DNA of 64,000 bases from Bacilli bacterium. Lineage in GTDB: Bacteria; Bacillota_I; Bacilli_A; RF39; UBA660. The DNA is taken from positions 298,193 through 362,192 of the forward strand of contig CAAGEE010000002.1 in assembly GCA_900768815.1 (NCBI GenBank). The letters run 5' to 3'. A program made the translations under genes and the position numbers. Numbering within the stretch: the stretch's first letter is position 1; each line of letters begins with the position of its first letter. The notes under the pieces are model-generated. The model was not told the DNA's origin and searched no databases. It was given only the letters and a program-made list of their open reading frames with translations. This document shows, one piece after another, positions 1 to 8,344 of this stretch.

Positions 1-363
1 TACTGGTAATAATAAAACTATACCTGCAAATATGGTGTTTGCTATTAATACAGATTTTTTTAGTTTTTCATTTACATTTTCTGATGATACGGCATTTACA
101 TATAATAAAAGAATGGTTAGCCAATATGTAATAAATAAATAGTCAAACTTCATAATCATACCAGATATTATTATGGGTAAGTCTGGAATGTTTTTCATTA
201 TAATTACAGCTATAACATCATATACTGTTTGACACAGATTGATAGTAAGCAGTTTATGATATAACTTTGTTTCTGGATTATTTGCATTTTCTTTTGTCCT
301 AAAAATTATATTAACTAGCACAGAAATTAAAAGTGCTGCTATTGGAAAATATATACAACTCAT
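1..363 (-). CDS. N-terminal part of a multi-pass membrane protein (3' end outside window)
   Basis: The minus-strand frame is open from an ATG at 363 to the window edge, giving 121 residues without a stop. An SD-like GAGGTG lies just upstream of the ATG. The protein has at least three or four hydrophobic segments separated by short charged loops, including one beginning PIAALLISVLVNIIF at the very N-terminus. It resembles the membrane sensor region seen at the start of some Firmicutes signalling proteins (GHKL kinases or cyclase-type regulators), but the part that would decide this lies beyond base 1. The function is therefore unknown. The next gene upstream ends at 429 with its own terminator, so this gene is probably a separate transcription unit. 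Confidence 0.7.
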   Translation of the reverse strand, partial: MSCIYFPIAALLISVLVNIIFRTKENANNPETKLYHKLLTINLCQTVYDVIAVIIMKNIPDLPIIISGMIMKFDYLFITYWLTILLLYVNAVSSENVNEKLKKSVLIANTIFAGIVLLLPV

Positions 364-411
364 ATATTAACACCTCTACTTCTCCTATTATACTCTATAT
401 TTAGCATAACA

Positions 412-457
412 CAAAAAAAATGCATTTTCTACTTTTTTCTTAGTAAAAATGCATTTT
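412..457 (-). terminator. Rho-independent terminator of the acyltransferase gene
   Basis: Two copies of the 12-base self-complementary sequence AAAATGCATTTT (417-428 and 446-457) form a stem on the minus strand, followed by a run of T. The stem overlaps the stop codon of the gene at 429. Confidence 0.65.
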
Positions 458-1382
458 CTTTTGAGGGATTAAGTTTTTTTGTGAACTGATATACTTCTTC
501 TGGTGAGGTTTCATTTTTCTCTTTGAATGTACGGTGTTTTAATATATCCCTAGTATAAACCGGAAATTCACTCAATCTATCATCAATATATGTTTCATAA
601 GCATCTCTACTCATTTCTTGTCTTTGCATAATACCAACATTTTCCCAAATCTCCCATTTTAAGCCGGCCATTTCATCACGTAAAGCTGATTTTGCTTGTG
701 CTTCATTTTCTTTATTATAACTTCCTGTTGGTATATATTGGGACACCTCAAAATTTTCTCCTATGTTTGCTACAAAATCATTACCATATTGTTCAAGACT
801 TATTGGAATTATAGTAGCATTAGTTCTATAAGCCATTTCTATTACTCCAGGATATAGATGTAAAATTGGTCTACACTCTTCTAGGTTCCAAGTCCCCTCT
901 GGATAGATTAGCAAATCTCCGCCTTGATTTAATAATCTAACAGCCATTTCTTTTGCAACATGTCTGTCTGACTTTGAGTCTGTATCAACATATATGACAC
1001 CATTAAGATTGGCAGCAAGACCGTTTAGGTTTCTATACATTGTTTCTGGATCTCCACAAAACATATAAGCATTTGTAGGAAGTATTTCACAAACACTTTC
1101 TAAATCGAATCTACCGATATGACTTATTGAATATATTATTGGTCTTTCTTCAGGAATAGTAGCTTTATTTTCTAATATTTTCAAGTCTCGTCCATTTAAT
1201 TTTCTTTGAATCGTCAAGAATTTCTTTATTATTGGATATATTGCTTTTCTAACTTTTATTCCTTTTATTTTTTCATTTTTTAAATAAATATATTCCCTTA
1301 AATCTCGGTAATACTCAATCATTTCTTTTTTTGGCATTAATAGTGTTTCAAATTTTGATACTGGTTTGAAATCTTTTTTCAT
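429..1382 (-). CDS. PlsC-family lysophospholipid acyltransferase
   Basis: This 317-residue protein carries the PlsC/LPLAT signature. An H-x4-D motif lies in SHIGRFD (about residues 87-93), and a YPEGTW block with the substrate-binding PEG lies about 70 residues later. Family members move an acyl group onto lysophosphatidic acid or a related acceptor at the inner face of the membrane. The protein is longer than a minimal PlsC (about 240) because of about 70 residues before the catalytic histidine and a charged C-terminal tail. No strong transmembrane helix is visible, so it is probably peripheral. It is a single-gene unit with a consensus promoter (1412-1440) and its own terminator. The exact acceptor cannot be told from sequence. 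Confidence 0.85.
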   Translation of the reverse strand: MKKDFKPVSKFETLLMPKKEMIEYYRDLREYIYLKNEKIKGIKVRKAIYPIIKKFLTIQRKLNGRDLKILENKATIPEERPIIYSISHIGRFDLESVCEILPTNAYMFCGDPETMYRNLNGLAANLNGVIYVDTDSKSDRHVAKEMAVRLLNQGGDLLIYPEGTWNLEECRPILHLYPGVIEMAYRTNATIIPISLEQYGNDFVANIGENFEVSQYIPTGSYNKENEAQAKSALRDEMAGLKWEIWENVGIMQRQEMSRDAYETYIDDRLSEFPVYTRDILKHRTFKEKNETSPEEVYQFTKKLNPSKENAFLLRKK

Positions 1383-1411
1383 ATTATAATATTCCCCTTT
1401 ATTTGCTGCAT

Positions 1412-1440
1412 ATTATACCATTTTTTATAAGAAATGTCAA
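1412..1440 (-). promoter_or_regulatory. SigmaA-type promoter for the acyltransferase gene
   Basis: On the minus strand a perfect TTGACA (1435-1440) is followed after 17 bases by a perfect TATAAT (1412-1417). It sits about 30 bases upstream of the ATG at 1382. Confidence 0.85.
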
Positions 1441-1512
1441 TTGCTATGTAGTCTAATGAGTTACATGTTGTTTTTTATAACTTCTAGTATAAGTATAACA
1501 AAACTAGGAAAT

Positions 1513-1544
1513 AAAAAAAAGAAAAATCTAAAATGACTTTTCTT
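1513..1544 (-). terminator. Probable terminator of the ppaC-uppP-ZIP-CmpB operon
   Basis: An AT-rich stem AAGAAAA / TTTTCTT (1538-1544 with 1519-1525) is followed on the minus strand by a T tract. It lies about 35 bases after the last gene of the operon. Confidence 0.5.
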
Positions 1545-1577
1545 ATTAATTAATATTATATTTTTGTTTCTTATTCT

Positions 1578-2297
1578 TTATTTTTTTCTTTTTTTTAATT
1601 CACGTAATTCCTTCATACGTTTAAAGTATTCATTTCTAAGTTGTTTATAATGATCTCTTTTATCCTTGGCATTAGGGAATGCTTTTACTAAACGATTTAG
1701 TAAGAAGTTACGTTGTAGTTCTTCTAAGATTTTCTTTTTTACTTCTTGAGTATTATCAGCACTATATCTTTTAAAACTACTATTGAATTTTATGACAGTA
1801 TGAGTTGATAAAATTATATCTGATACAAATATTACTGTAAGAATTATACTTAGAATTATCATTAAAGAGTTTGGTAGTAATAGTATTAATTTTTCTAACC
1901 AAGTATTTACATATTTAACTACTAACACTCCAGCTAGACCAAATAAAATACCATTTTGTAGACAAATACGTCCATTAATATTAAATAATTTATCAGAATA
2001 GTTCCACCAACGAAGATTAAATAATTTTTCAGCAATTAAACTACATAAATATTCAACAGTTAGACAAACTACCATACTCATAATAAATAAAGCAACTACG
2101 TCATCTTTATACTTTTGTAAGGTTAATACCATAATCATGGCACCTGTTCCAAATATTGGAATGTATGGTCCTACTAAGAAACCTCTGTTCCAGACTACTT
2201 TCTTTTCAATCATACTTACTGATGTTGATTCTACAATGTAACCTAGGAATGAGTAGATAAAAAACAATAAAAACAAATTATAATAATTATATTCCAT
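1578..2297 (-). CDS. Putative ABC-transporter-type membrane protein, CmpB/PF06541 family
   Basis: This 239-residue membrane protein has about six hydrophobic segments. It shows the conserved features of the family annotated as putative ABC transporter permease (CmpB type): an N-terminal FLGYIVES segment, a central RWWNYSD block and an NGRICLQNG block. No transport substrate or ATPase partner is known with certainty, and none is encoded nearby. The C-terminal 50 residues are very basic and probably cytoplasmic. It is the last gene of a four-gene operon, nine bases downstream of the ZIP transporter, with SD AAGGAG. The name permease is historical for this family, so I treat the function as unknown membrane protein. 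Confidence 0.75.
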   Translation of the reverse strand: MEYNYYNLFLLFFIYSFLGYIVESTSVSMIEKKVVWNRGFLVGPYIPIFGTGAMIMVLTLQKYKDDVVALFIMSMVVCLTVEYLCSLIAEKLFNLRWWNYSDKLFNINGRICLQNGILFGLAGVLVVKYVNTWLEKLILLLPNSLMIILSIILTVIFVSDIILSTHTVIKFNSSFKRYSADNTQEVKKKILEELQRNFLLNRLVKAFPNAKDKRDHYKQLRNEYFKRMKELRELKKRKK

Positions 2298-2306
2298 AAG
2301 TTCTCC

Positions 2307-3059
2307 TTAAATTAATTGTGATAGTAATAATAATACTATACCAATAATTAAACCAACATAACTTACTTTTTTATCAGTTGATTTTTTCATTCTAGGTAGT
2401 AATTCACTTATCGCAATAAATAACAACATACCTAGAGTTAGAGATAATAGTGTTCCTAAAAGAAGTGGACTTATTGAATTTAAGTTTAAGAAGAACATTA
2501 GAAGTCCACCTAAGAATGTTGATAGTGATACTAGGCCGATGATACTTAATGTCTTCCAAATATTTTCATTACTTTGATAGAAAGTTGCGGCTATTACCAT
2601 ACCTAGAGGAATATTGTGAAAACCCACTCCTAAGGCTACTGCTACTCCTAGATTATTATCTGTTAGGAATGTTGAATAAACAGCGCTTCCTTCGATAATG
2701 TTATGTAATACTAAGGCAAGAGAAGTAATAATACCGATATGTATTAAATTTTCTTTGCGTTCTTTTTTATCCATTTTTTCTTCTTCATGATCAGGTATGA
2801 AATGATCTAGAAGTTTTAATAAGAAATAGCCAACGACTGTACATACTATAAATATATAGATATGGTTTAGTTTTAAATTTTCTACTATTTCTGGTAATAA
2901 ATCAGTTACAATTAACATACCAATTACACCTAGAGCTAGTCCTATTGAGAAGTCAGCCACCTTATCTTTTTTCTTTACTAAGAGAGCCAGAAGTGCTCCG
3001 AGTAAGATAAATATTCCTAAAAGAAGGGTTGCTAATAAGCCTAATTTTGCTTTATCCAT
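2307..3059 (-). CDS. ZIP family divalent metal transporter
   Basis: This 250-residue, eight-helix protein belongs to the ZIP (ZupT-like) family of metal importers. The two metal-binding helices are visible: HNIIEGSAV (about residues 119-127) and GVGFHNIPLG (about 144-153), each with the family histidine and its partner acidic or amide residue. A histidine/acid-rich cytoplasmic loop (HFIPDHEEEK) precedes them, as is usual between helices III and IV. Substrates in the family are Zn, Fe and Mn. The gene follows uppP with one base between stop and start, so it is translationally coupled. It shares an operon with a pyrophosphatase of the Mn-dependent family, which makes Mn supply an attractive but unproven role. 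Confidence 0.85.
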   Translation of the reverse strand: MDKAKLGLLATLLLGIFILLGALLALLVKKKDKVADFSIGLALGVIGMLIVTDLLPEIVENLKLNHIYIFIVCTVVGYFLLKLLDHFIPDHEEEKMDKKERKENLIHIGIITSLALVLHNIIEGSAVYSTFLTDNNLGVAVALGVGFHNIPLGMVIAATFYQSNENIWKTLSIIGLVSLSTFLGGLLMFFLNLNSISPLLLGTLLSLTLGMLLFIAISELLPRMKKSTDKKVSYVGLIIGIVLLLLSQLI

Positions 3060-3060
3060 A

Positions 3061-3876
3061 TTACTTTACTCCAATCATTATTAATACTATTATTGCTAAA
3101 ATGATACGATAGATCATAAATATTTTAAAGTTGTGTTTATGTAGGTATTTTAATAAGTATTTTATACATAAGAGACCTACTATAAATGATATTAGAACAC
3201 CTAGAATAAAGGTTGTTAGATTAGCAGTGATAACTGTCCAAGTTGCTTTCTTTAGAAGTTGTAATACTAGGGCACCACACACTACGGGAGCACTTAGATA
3301 GAAAGAAAACTTAGCTGCGTCTTCTCTATTTATACCTAGGACTCTTCCAGCTGCTATTGTTGTTCCAGATCTGGAAAAGCCTGGTATTAAGGCTAATACT
3401 TGACTACAACCAATAATTATGGCATCTTTCATAGACATTTTTTTCAAACTATTATTAGATTTACTATACTTATCGGCACAATAAATTATGACACCCATAA
3501 TAGCCAGTGCAAGAGCAATTATAACGTAATTTTTTCTGATGGCATTTTCTATTACATCTTCAAATAATACTCCGGCTATAGCTGCTGGAATTGTAGCGAT
3601 AATCAAGTACCATAGCATTTTACCTTGATCATCTTTTATACCTTTAGTAAATCCTTTGGAAATCATTGTAATAAAGTCTTTGAAGAAAAAGATACCTATA
3701 GCTAGTAATGTTCCAAAGTGAAGTGCTAAATCAAATGTTAAGGCAAGATGTGCATCCATACCTCTTCCAATACCGAATAACTCCCTGAATATTATTAAGT
3801 GTGCTGATGATGAAATTGGTAAGAACTCAGCTATTCCTTGTATAAAACCCAATATAATAATTGATAAAAAATCCAT
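3061..3876 (-). CDS. uppP: Undecaprenyl-diphosphatase (UppP/BacA)
   Basis: This 271-residue polytopic membrane enzyme dephosphorylates undecaprenyl diphosphate so that the lipid carrier can be reused in peptidoglycan and wall polymer synthesis. The two catalytic regions of the family are present: QGIAEFLPISSSAH near residues 14-27 (glutamate, serines and histidine) and PGFSRSGTT near residues 164-172 (arginine of the phosphate site). Family members also give bacitracin tolerance. SD AGGAG precedes the ATG by nine bases. It lies between the pyrophosphatase and ZIP genes with gaps of 11 and 1 bases, so it is in the middle of one operon. Confidence 0.93.
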   Translation of the reverse strand: MDFLSIIILGFIQGIAEFLPISSSAHLIIFRELFGIGRGMDAHLALTFDLALHFGTLLAIGIFFFKDFITMISKGFTKGIKDDQGKMLWYLIIATIPAAIAGVLFEDVIENAIRKNYVIIALALAIMGVIIYCADKYSKSNNSLKKMSMKDAIIIGCSQVLALIPGFSRSGTTIAAGRVLGINREDAAKFSFYLSAPVVCGALVLQLLKKATWTVITANLTTFILGVLISFIVGLLCIKYLLKYLHKHNFKIFMIYRIILAIIVLIMIGVK

Positions 3877-3887
3877 TTATTCATCTC

Positions 3888-5507
3888 CTAGTTTTCAAAT
3901 ATTGGCATTATTATTGGTACTACGTGTTTTTTACGTGATACACAGCCTGGGATAAAGCATCCTTCTTCGATTGAATCTTTACCATATGCAAGAGCCATAG
4001 TACCACTACCACGAGTATTAAAGATTACATAACTACCATTTTTAATTATATCTGTTACATATAGAGCAACTAAATTATAATTATTAGCTTCAGCTACTTC
4101 ATCTAATACGTGGATGTACTCAGCCATATCTTTTTCTATTTCTTCAAAATTCATAGTAAAGAATTGCCCTATTGCAAACTTCTTATCATCTACTGTATAA
4201 ATTTTAAAGTCATTATATAGAACATCTTCTTTTGTCATTCCTTCTAAAGAAGTACCAGCTTTTAATAAGTCCATTCCATAAACTTTGTAATCTACTTCTG
4301 CTATTTTCGATAAATATTCTACAGCTTCTACATCTTTTGGTGTTGCTGTTGGACTCTTTAAAATTAGAGTATCTGATAGGATACCAGATAGAAGTGCTCC
4401 AGCTATTTCTTTAGGTGGCGTTATATTTCTTTCTTTATACATTAGATATACAATTGTACAAGTTGAACCTACAGCCATATTTCTAAAGTTAATTGGAGAA
4501 GTTGTTGTAATACTTCCTAAATTATGGTGATCAAATATTTCTATTATTTCAGCTTCATCTAGGCCTTCAACACTTTGTAATTTTTCATTGTGATCTACCA
4601 ATATTACTTTCTTAGGGTGTTTTTCAGCTAAGTCAGTTATCTTTAGCAAGCCAAGACATTTATTACGTCTATCTACAATTGGATAATTAGTATGTTTTAG
4701 TTTATTATTTGTTTCCACTACATTGTCAACAAACTCAGTAATTTCAAATTTTGCTGGATTGTAACATCTAATCATTGTTTTAATGTAGTTTGTTAAAGAT
4801 ACTAATCTAGTTATATGATATGTTGGGTATGGAGTTCTTATAATATTAACTTTATTTTTACGAGCTATTTCTATATGTTTTTCTTTTATTTCAGCATCTC
4901 CTGATAAAATTATTAATTTTACTCCAGAATTTACAGCATACTCAATTACACTGTGGCGATCTCCTACTATTAAAACCATGTCTCTTTCTAATTTTACATT
5001 TTCTAGGATTGTTGTGCTACGATATGCAGCTACTAAAATACGACCAACTATTTCATCGTCAAATTGTAATAGTTTTTCGCCTTTTAAAACATGAAGAATA
5101 TTATCATAGGAAGTATATAAATCATCAGTATTTTCATTAATAATTACATGAGATAAGTCCTTAATAGTTATTAATCCTGTAAAATATCCTTTAGAGTCTG
5201 TTATAGGAATACCAGTTAAACTCTTTTCTAACATTTTTTGATATCCTGTGTAAATAGAATCTGTTTCCTTTATATAAAAGTTTTTATGATAATCTATATC
5301 TTTTAGTTGTAATTTTACATCGTTTAAATACTCTGGTATTGGTAGATGAAAATACTTTAGGGCGTAAGCTGTTTCTTTATTTATATCTCCTAATATTCTA
5401 GGTTCAGTATTTTCACCTAAAAGATTTTTCAAATATGACAGACCTATAGCTGACATTACTGAATCTGAGTCTGGTTTTTTGTGACCAAAAATATATGTCT
5501 TTTGCAT
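3888..5507 (-). CDS. ppaC: Mn-dependent inorganic pyrophosphatase with CBS and DRTGG domains
   Basis: This 539-residue protein is a family II pyrophosphatase with a regulatory insert. The N-terminal DHH domain shows GHKKPDSDS (residues 8-16, metal-binding H and D). CBS sequences lie at about 75-130 and 250-300 on either side of a DRTGG-like domain (about 140-250, VGDRHS). The DHH domain then resumes with DHNE and the signature FDHHNLG (about 326-332). The DHHA2 domain (about 410-539) ends with SRKKHVVP. It hydrolyses pyrophosphate to phosphate. In known CBS-PPases adenine nucleotides binding the CBS pair adjust activity, and I expect the same here. It is first in the operon with uppP. SD is AGAAGG. 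Confidence 0.92.
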   Translation of the reverse strand: MQKTYIFGHKKPDSDSVMSAIGLSYLKNLLGENTEPRILGDINKETAYALKYFHLPIPEYLNDVKLQLKDIDYHKNFYIKETDSIYTGYQKMLEKSLTGIPITDSKGYFTGLITIKDLSHVIINENTDDLYTSYDNILHVLKGEKLLQFDDEIVGRILVAAYRSTTILENVKLERDMVLIVGDRHSVIEYAVNSGVKLIILSGDAEIKEKHIEIARKNKVNIIRTPYPTYHITRLVSLTNYIKTMIRCYNPAKFEITEFVDNVVETNNKLKHTNYPIVDRRNKCLGLLKITDLAEKHPKKVILVDHNEKLQSVEGLDEAEIIEIFDHHNLGSITTTSPINFRNMAVGSTCTIVYLMYKERNITPPKEIAGALLSGILSDTLILKSPTATPKDVEAVEYLSKIAEVDYKVYGMDLLKAGTSLEGMTKEDVLYNDFKIYTVDDKKFAIGQFFTMNFEEIEKDMAEYIHVLDEVAEANNYNLVALYVTDIIKNGSYVIFNTRGSGTMALAYGKDSIEEGCFIPGCVSRKKHVVPIIMPIFEN

Positions 5508-5528
5508 ATTTATTCCTTCTTTCTATAT

Positions 5529-5551
5529 GTAAAAAGGGAACTAATCCCTTT
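5529..5551 (-). terminator. Terminator between the dnaB/HD unit and the ppaC operon
   Basis: Minus-strand stem AAAGGGA / TCCCTTT with a five-base loop, followed by T residues. It lies just after the HD gene stop and before the ppaC start, so it separates the two units. Confidence 0.75.
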
Positions 5552-5560
5552 ATATCTTTT

Positions 5561-6049
5561 TTAACGATGAAACATTAATATTAATAAAAATGTTCCAACT
5601 ACTTTAACATGTTGGTTAATTACTTTACTTTGTTCGGCTATTGCTGATACATCATCTACTATATCTACAATCCAACTTTCCATATATTTTGGAGGTGTAA
5701 AGGTAATTGGAAACATATGAGTCTTTATTATATCTTTCTGTTTGTCATTTAAATTACAAATTTCTTCTGCATTCTTTATAGCATAATTTGGATGTTTTCG
5801 TAATCTAGAAATAAAGTTCTTGTCTTCTACTTCTTCCATGAAAAAATCATGTAGTAAAGCAGCTTCAGTTGTTTCTTTATAATCTAAGTGTAATAATTTT
5901 GTCACTTTATACGAATAGTAGGCAACTCTTAGAGAATGTTCATATCTAGTTATACCGTGATGTTTTATGTCCTTTAGTTTTTGAAACCTCTCATCATTTG
6001 TAATTGGACTAATTATTCTTTGAAATTCTTTATTTTGATATTTTTTCAT
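5561..6049 (-). CDS. HD-domain phosphohydrolase
   Basis: The 162-residue HD protein contains the metal-binding pattern H (TRYEHSLRVA), HD (ALLHDFF) and a later D (VDIVDDVSA). HD proteins cleave phosphate mono- or diesters or nucleotides; the substrate here is unknown. I start at the ATG at 6049 because AGAGG lies seven bases before it. The longer open frame to 6100 would put this ribosome site inside the gene. The HD motifs sit about 30 residues into the protein, typical of short stand-alone HD hydrolases. It follows dnaB with a gap of about 140 bases and ends at a terminator. In Bacillus the gene after dnaB is usually dnaI; no dnaI is seen here. Confidence 0.8.
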   Translation of the reverse strand: MKKYQNKEFQRIISPITNDERFQKLKDIKHHGITRYEHSLRVAYYSYKVTKLLHLDYKETTEAALLHDFFMEEVEDKNFISRLRKHPNYAIKNAEEICNLNDKQKDIIKTHMFPITFTPPKYMESWIVDIVDDVSAIAEQSKVINQHVKVVGTFLLILMFHR

Positions 6050-6192
6050 TTTTGTACCTCTTACTATTCTATTCACTCTTTTACTTCTTAATAATAACAT
6101 AAGACCTTTAGTAAGATAAAATGTTTATTAGAAGTATCGATGTTTTTGACATTTTTTTACACCAAATAGACTATGTATTATAGCACTTTTTT

Positions 6193-7503
6193 CTAAACAA
6201 GTCCAGCCAATATTTCATCCATCTCTTTGACATCCTCTTCTGTGGCTTCTGTTTTATCAAGCTCTTTATCAAACCAAACAGGAAGATTGGGCTTTTCTTT
6301 ATGTTCTTTCTTAACTTGTTCTTTGGGTTTTTCTTTTTCTAGAAGTCTTTTTATTTTCTTATGTTCTTTTTCTGAAATATCCATGGCCTCTTCGACTGTT
6401 TCAATATTTAGTCTTTTCCATTGACCAGCAATCGTTTCAACATAGCTTTTTTTCAATTGTTGATTATTTGTTTTTAAAACGTATGATATTAAAACATTTA
6501 CAACACCATAATTTAGTTTCTGATCAACTAAGAGACTTTCAATTAGTTTTTTATCTCTTTCTGTTGGTTCTGCACCTTTATACTTGGCTTTTAGTAATTG
6601 ATACGGACTAATATTTTCAAATGTATAAATCAATTTAGCTCTTTTAGAAGTATCACCTTCTGGTTTTTTTAAATAATCCGGTTGTTTATTATAGATTAAT
6701 GTTGGTAAGCTACCTGCTGTTTCAAATTGATAATAATCACGACAACTTTTGCGTAGTCTGTTTTTATCTATTAGGCCTTTTTCGTTAATAGCATCACTTA
6801 CTAAACCTTTTATATCTAGAGTATTAAGATTATAAGCAAAACTTAGGGCATTTATTAATTCTTTTACATCTTTAGAGAATGTTTTATCATTAATAATATT
6901 TGAGGGAATACTAGATATTAATAAGTTAAAATCTATTCCTTTATTTATTTGAATATTATTAGTATCTCTTTTTGTAGTATCAGACTCTATTTCCAAAATA
7001 TTGCCTTTTACTGAGGTGAAAACAGTATCAAAACTACTAGTTATGTCTTCATATTCTTTTAAGTTAACTCGAGGAATTTTATAATAATTTAGAAGTCTTT
7101 CATATTCTTTTTTTCCTAAATTGTTATAAAGAACGACATTAAGAATAGGATGTGTAAAAAACTCATGGGCAGATATTGGTGAATAAATCAAATATACGTA
7201 CTGATTGATACTGCCTTTTTTAAAATAACTTTTTAAAAGACCGGTTGCTTCTAATTTTTCACGGGCAATGACAATATCTTCTAATTTTAATTGCATTGTA
7301 CTCATTAAATGATGGTGTGTTAAATCATCACTCATTACTTCTAATTTATCTAAGTCATCTATTAAAGTTAAATATAGAGAAACTGCTGTATGTCCTATTA
7401 TTGGTTGGTATAACATGCTTATTAGTTTGCGATCACTTTCGTTAAGAACAGTTTTATTTACAACTGTATAAGTATCTGCTGGTAAAATTGTTATGTTTTG
7501 CAT
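6193..7503 (-). CDS. dnaB: Replication initiation and membrane attachment protein DnaB (Firmicutes type)
   Basis: This 436-residue protein resembles the Firmicutes DnaB initiation factor, which with DnaD and DnaI loads the replicative helicase at oriC and at restart sites. It is not the helicase itself. The N-terminal winged-helix-like part contains the family run DRKLISMLYQPIIGHTAVSLY. A central DnaB/DnaD C-terminal-type helical domain follows (about 310-380, with LLKAKYKGAEPT). The tail is charged, rich in KE, and ends with acidic residues. I start at the ATG at 7503, where GGTGAT stands four bases upstream; the GTG at 7512 is part of that ribosome site. Confidence 0.85.
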   Translation of the reverse strand: MQNITILPADTYTVVNKTVLNESDRKLISMLYQPIIGHTAVSLYLTLIDDLDKLEVMSDDLTHHHLMSTMQLKLEDIVIAREKLEATGLLKSYFKKGSINQYVYLIYSPISAHEFFTHPILNVVLYNNLGKKEYERLLNYYKIPRVNLKEYEDITSSFDTVFTSVKGNILEIESDTTKRDTNNIQINKGIDFNLLISSIPSNIINDKTFSKDVKELINALSFAYNLNTLDIKGLVSDAINEKGLIDKNRLRKSCRDYYQFETAGSLPTLIYNKQPDYLKKPEGDTSKRAKLIYTFENISPYQLLKAKYKGAEPTERDKKLIESLLVDQKLNYGVVNVLISYVLKTNNQQLKKSYVETIAGQWKRLNIETVEEAMDISEKEHKKIKRLLEKEKPKEQVKKEHKEKPNLPVWFDKELDKTEATEEDVKEMDEILAGLV

Positions 7504-7543
7504 AGTTATCACCCATATATATAGTACACTAATAAAAGAAAAA

Positions 7544-7562
7544 AAGAAAGTTTAACTTTCTT
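7544..7562 (-). terminator. Terminator of the prepilin peptidase unit
   Basis: Perfect stem AAGAAAGTT / AACTTTCTT with a one-base spacer, followed on the minus strand by an A/T-rich run dominated by T. It overlaps the stop codon of the peptidase gene. Confidence 0.65.
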
Positions 7563-8325
7563 AAAAACCTAGCCAAGACATAATTGTTGGAGTTGTTAGT
7601 TTAGTAAAATAAATAAAAGCAAAGGCTAAGAGAAGAAATGGTCCAAAAGGAATTACTTTTTCATTATTTTTTTTCATTAAATATAAGGACATTGGTAAGG
7701 CAAATAAACTACCTAAAAAGATTGTTAAGGTTCCAAGCAATGGATCAAGAACTAAACCGAATAAAAACATCATTTTAATATCTCCGCCACCAAGACTTTC
7801 TTTTTTTAGAACCTTGTTTCCTATTAGCATTACGGAATACATTATAGTAAATAGTAATAGTCCGGTAGCAATATGGGTTATGGTTCCTTTTAAACCTGCT
7901 TTTAGGAATTCAATTATTATAAAATAGATACTAAAGAAGATTAAAACTTCATCGGGAATTATTAGATATGTAAGATCGCTTACAACAATAATCATTAGCA
8001 TTGTAATTATTCCTAGACCAGTTAACATTTCATAGCTAAAGCCAAAGCTGTAGTAACAAACAGAAAATAATAGTCCTGAGAAAAACTCCATGTAAGGATA
8101 TAAAATATCTATTTTAGTATGACAATATTTACATCTACCGCGATGGGTAATGTAAGATATTAAGGGAATAGTTTCAGTTCTTTTTAGTTCGTGACTGCAA
8201 TTATCACAGTGGGGTTTATTACCAAATATTTTTTCTTGTTTAGGAAGACGAAGTCCTAAAATAGTAGATATGGTACCAACGAAACTTCCTAAAATAAAAA
8301 AGATAATTAAGTATAGTATTTCCAT
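7561..8325 (-). CDS. Type IV prepilin peptidase (PilD/ComC family)
   Basis: This 254-residue aspartic membrane protease cuts, and in many family members N-methylates, class III signal peptides of pilin-like proteins. After the first transmembrane helix there is a cytoplasmic zinc loop with CDNC and CKYC. About seven further helices follow. The two catalytic aspartates are visible in VVSDLTYLIIPDE and SLGGGDIKMM. The start is the ATG at 8325, preceded by AGGAGG; the 28 extra codons upstream lack any logic. It lies 19 bases downstream of the secretion F gene, so both are co-transcribed. No pilin gene is in the window. Confidence 0.92.
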   Translation of the reverse strand: MEILYLIIFFILGSFVGTISTILGLRLPKQEKIFGNKPHCDNCSHELKRTETIPLISYITHRGRCKYCHTKIDILYPYMEFFSGLLFSVCYYSFGFSYEMLTGLGIITMLMIIVVSDLTYLIIPDEVLIFFSIYFIIIEFLKAGLKGTITHIATGLLLFTIMYSVMLIGNKVLKKESLGGGDIKMMFLFGLVLDPLLGTLTIFLGSLFALPMSLYLMKKNNEKVIPFGPFLLLAFAFIYFTKLTTPTIMSWLGF

Positions 8326-8344
8326 ATAATTATCCTCCTTATTA

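Noticed and set aside
4232..4414. Plus-strand open frame inside ppaC
   Set aside because: It is the antisense of a well-supported gene, leucine-rich and without a ribosome site.
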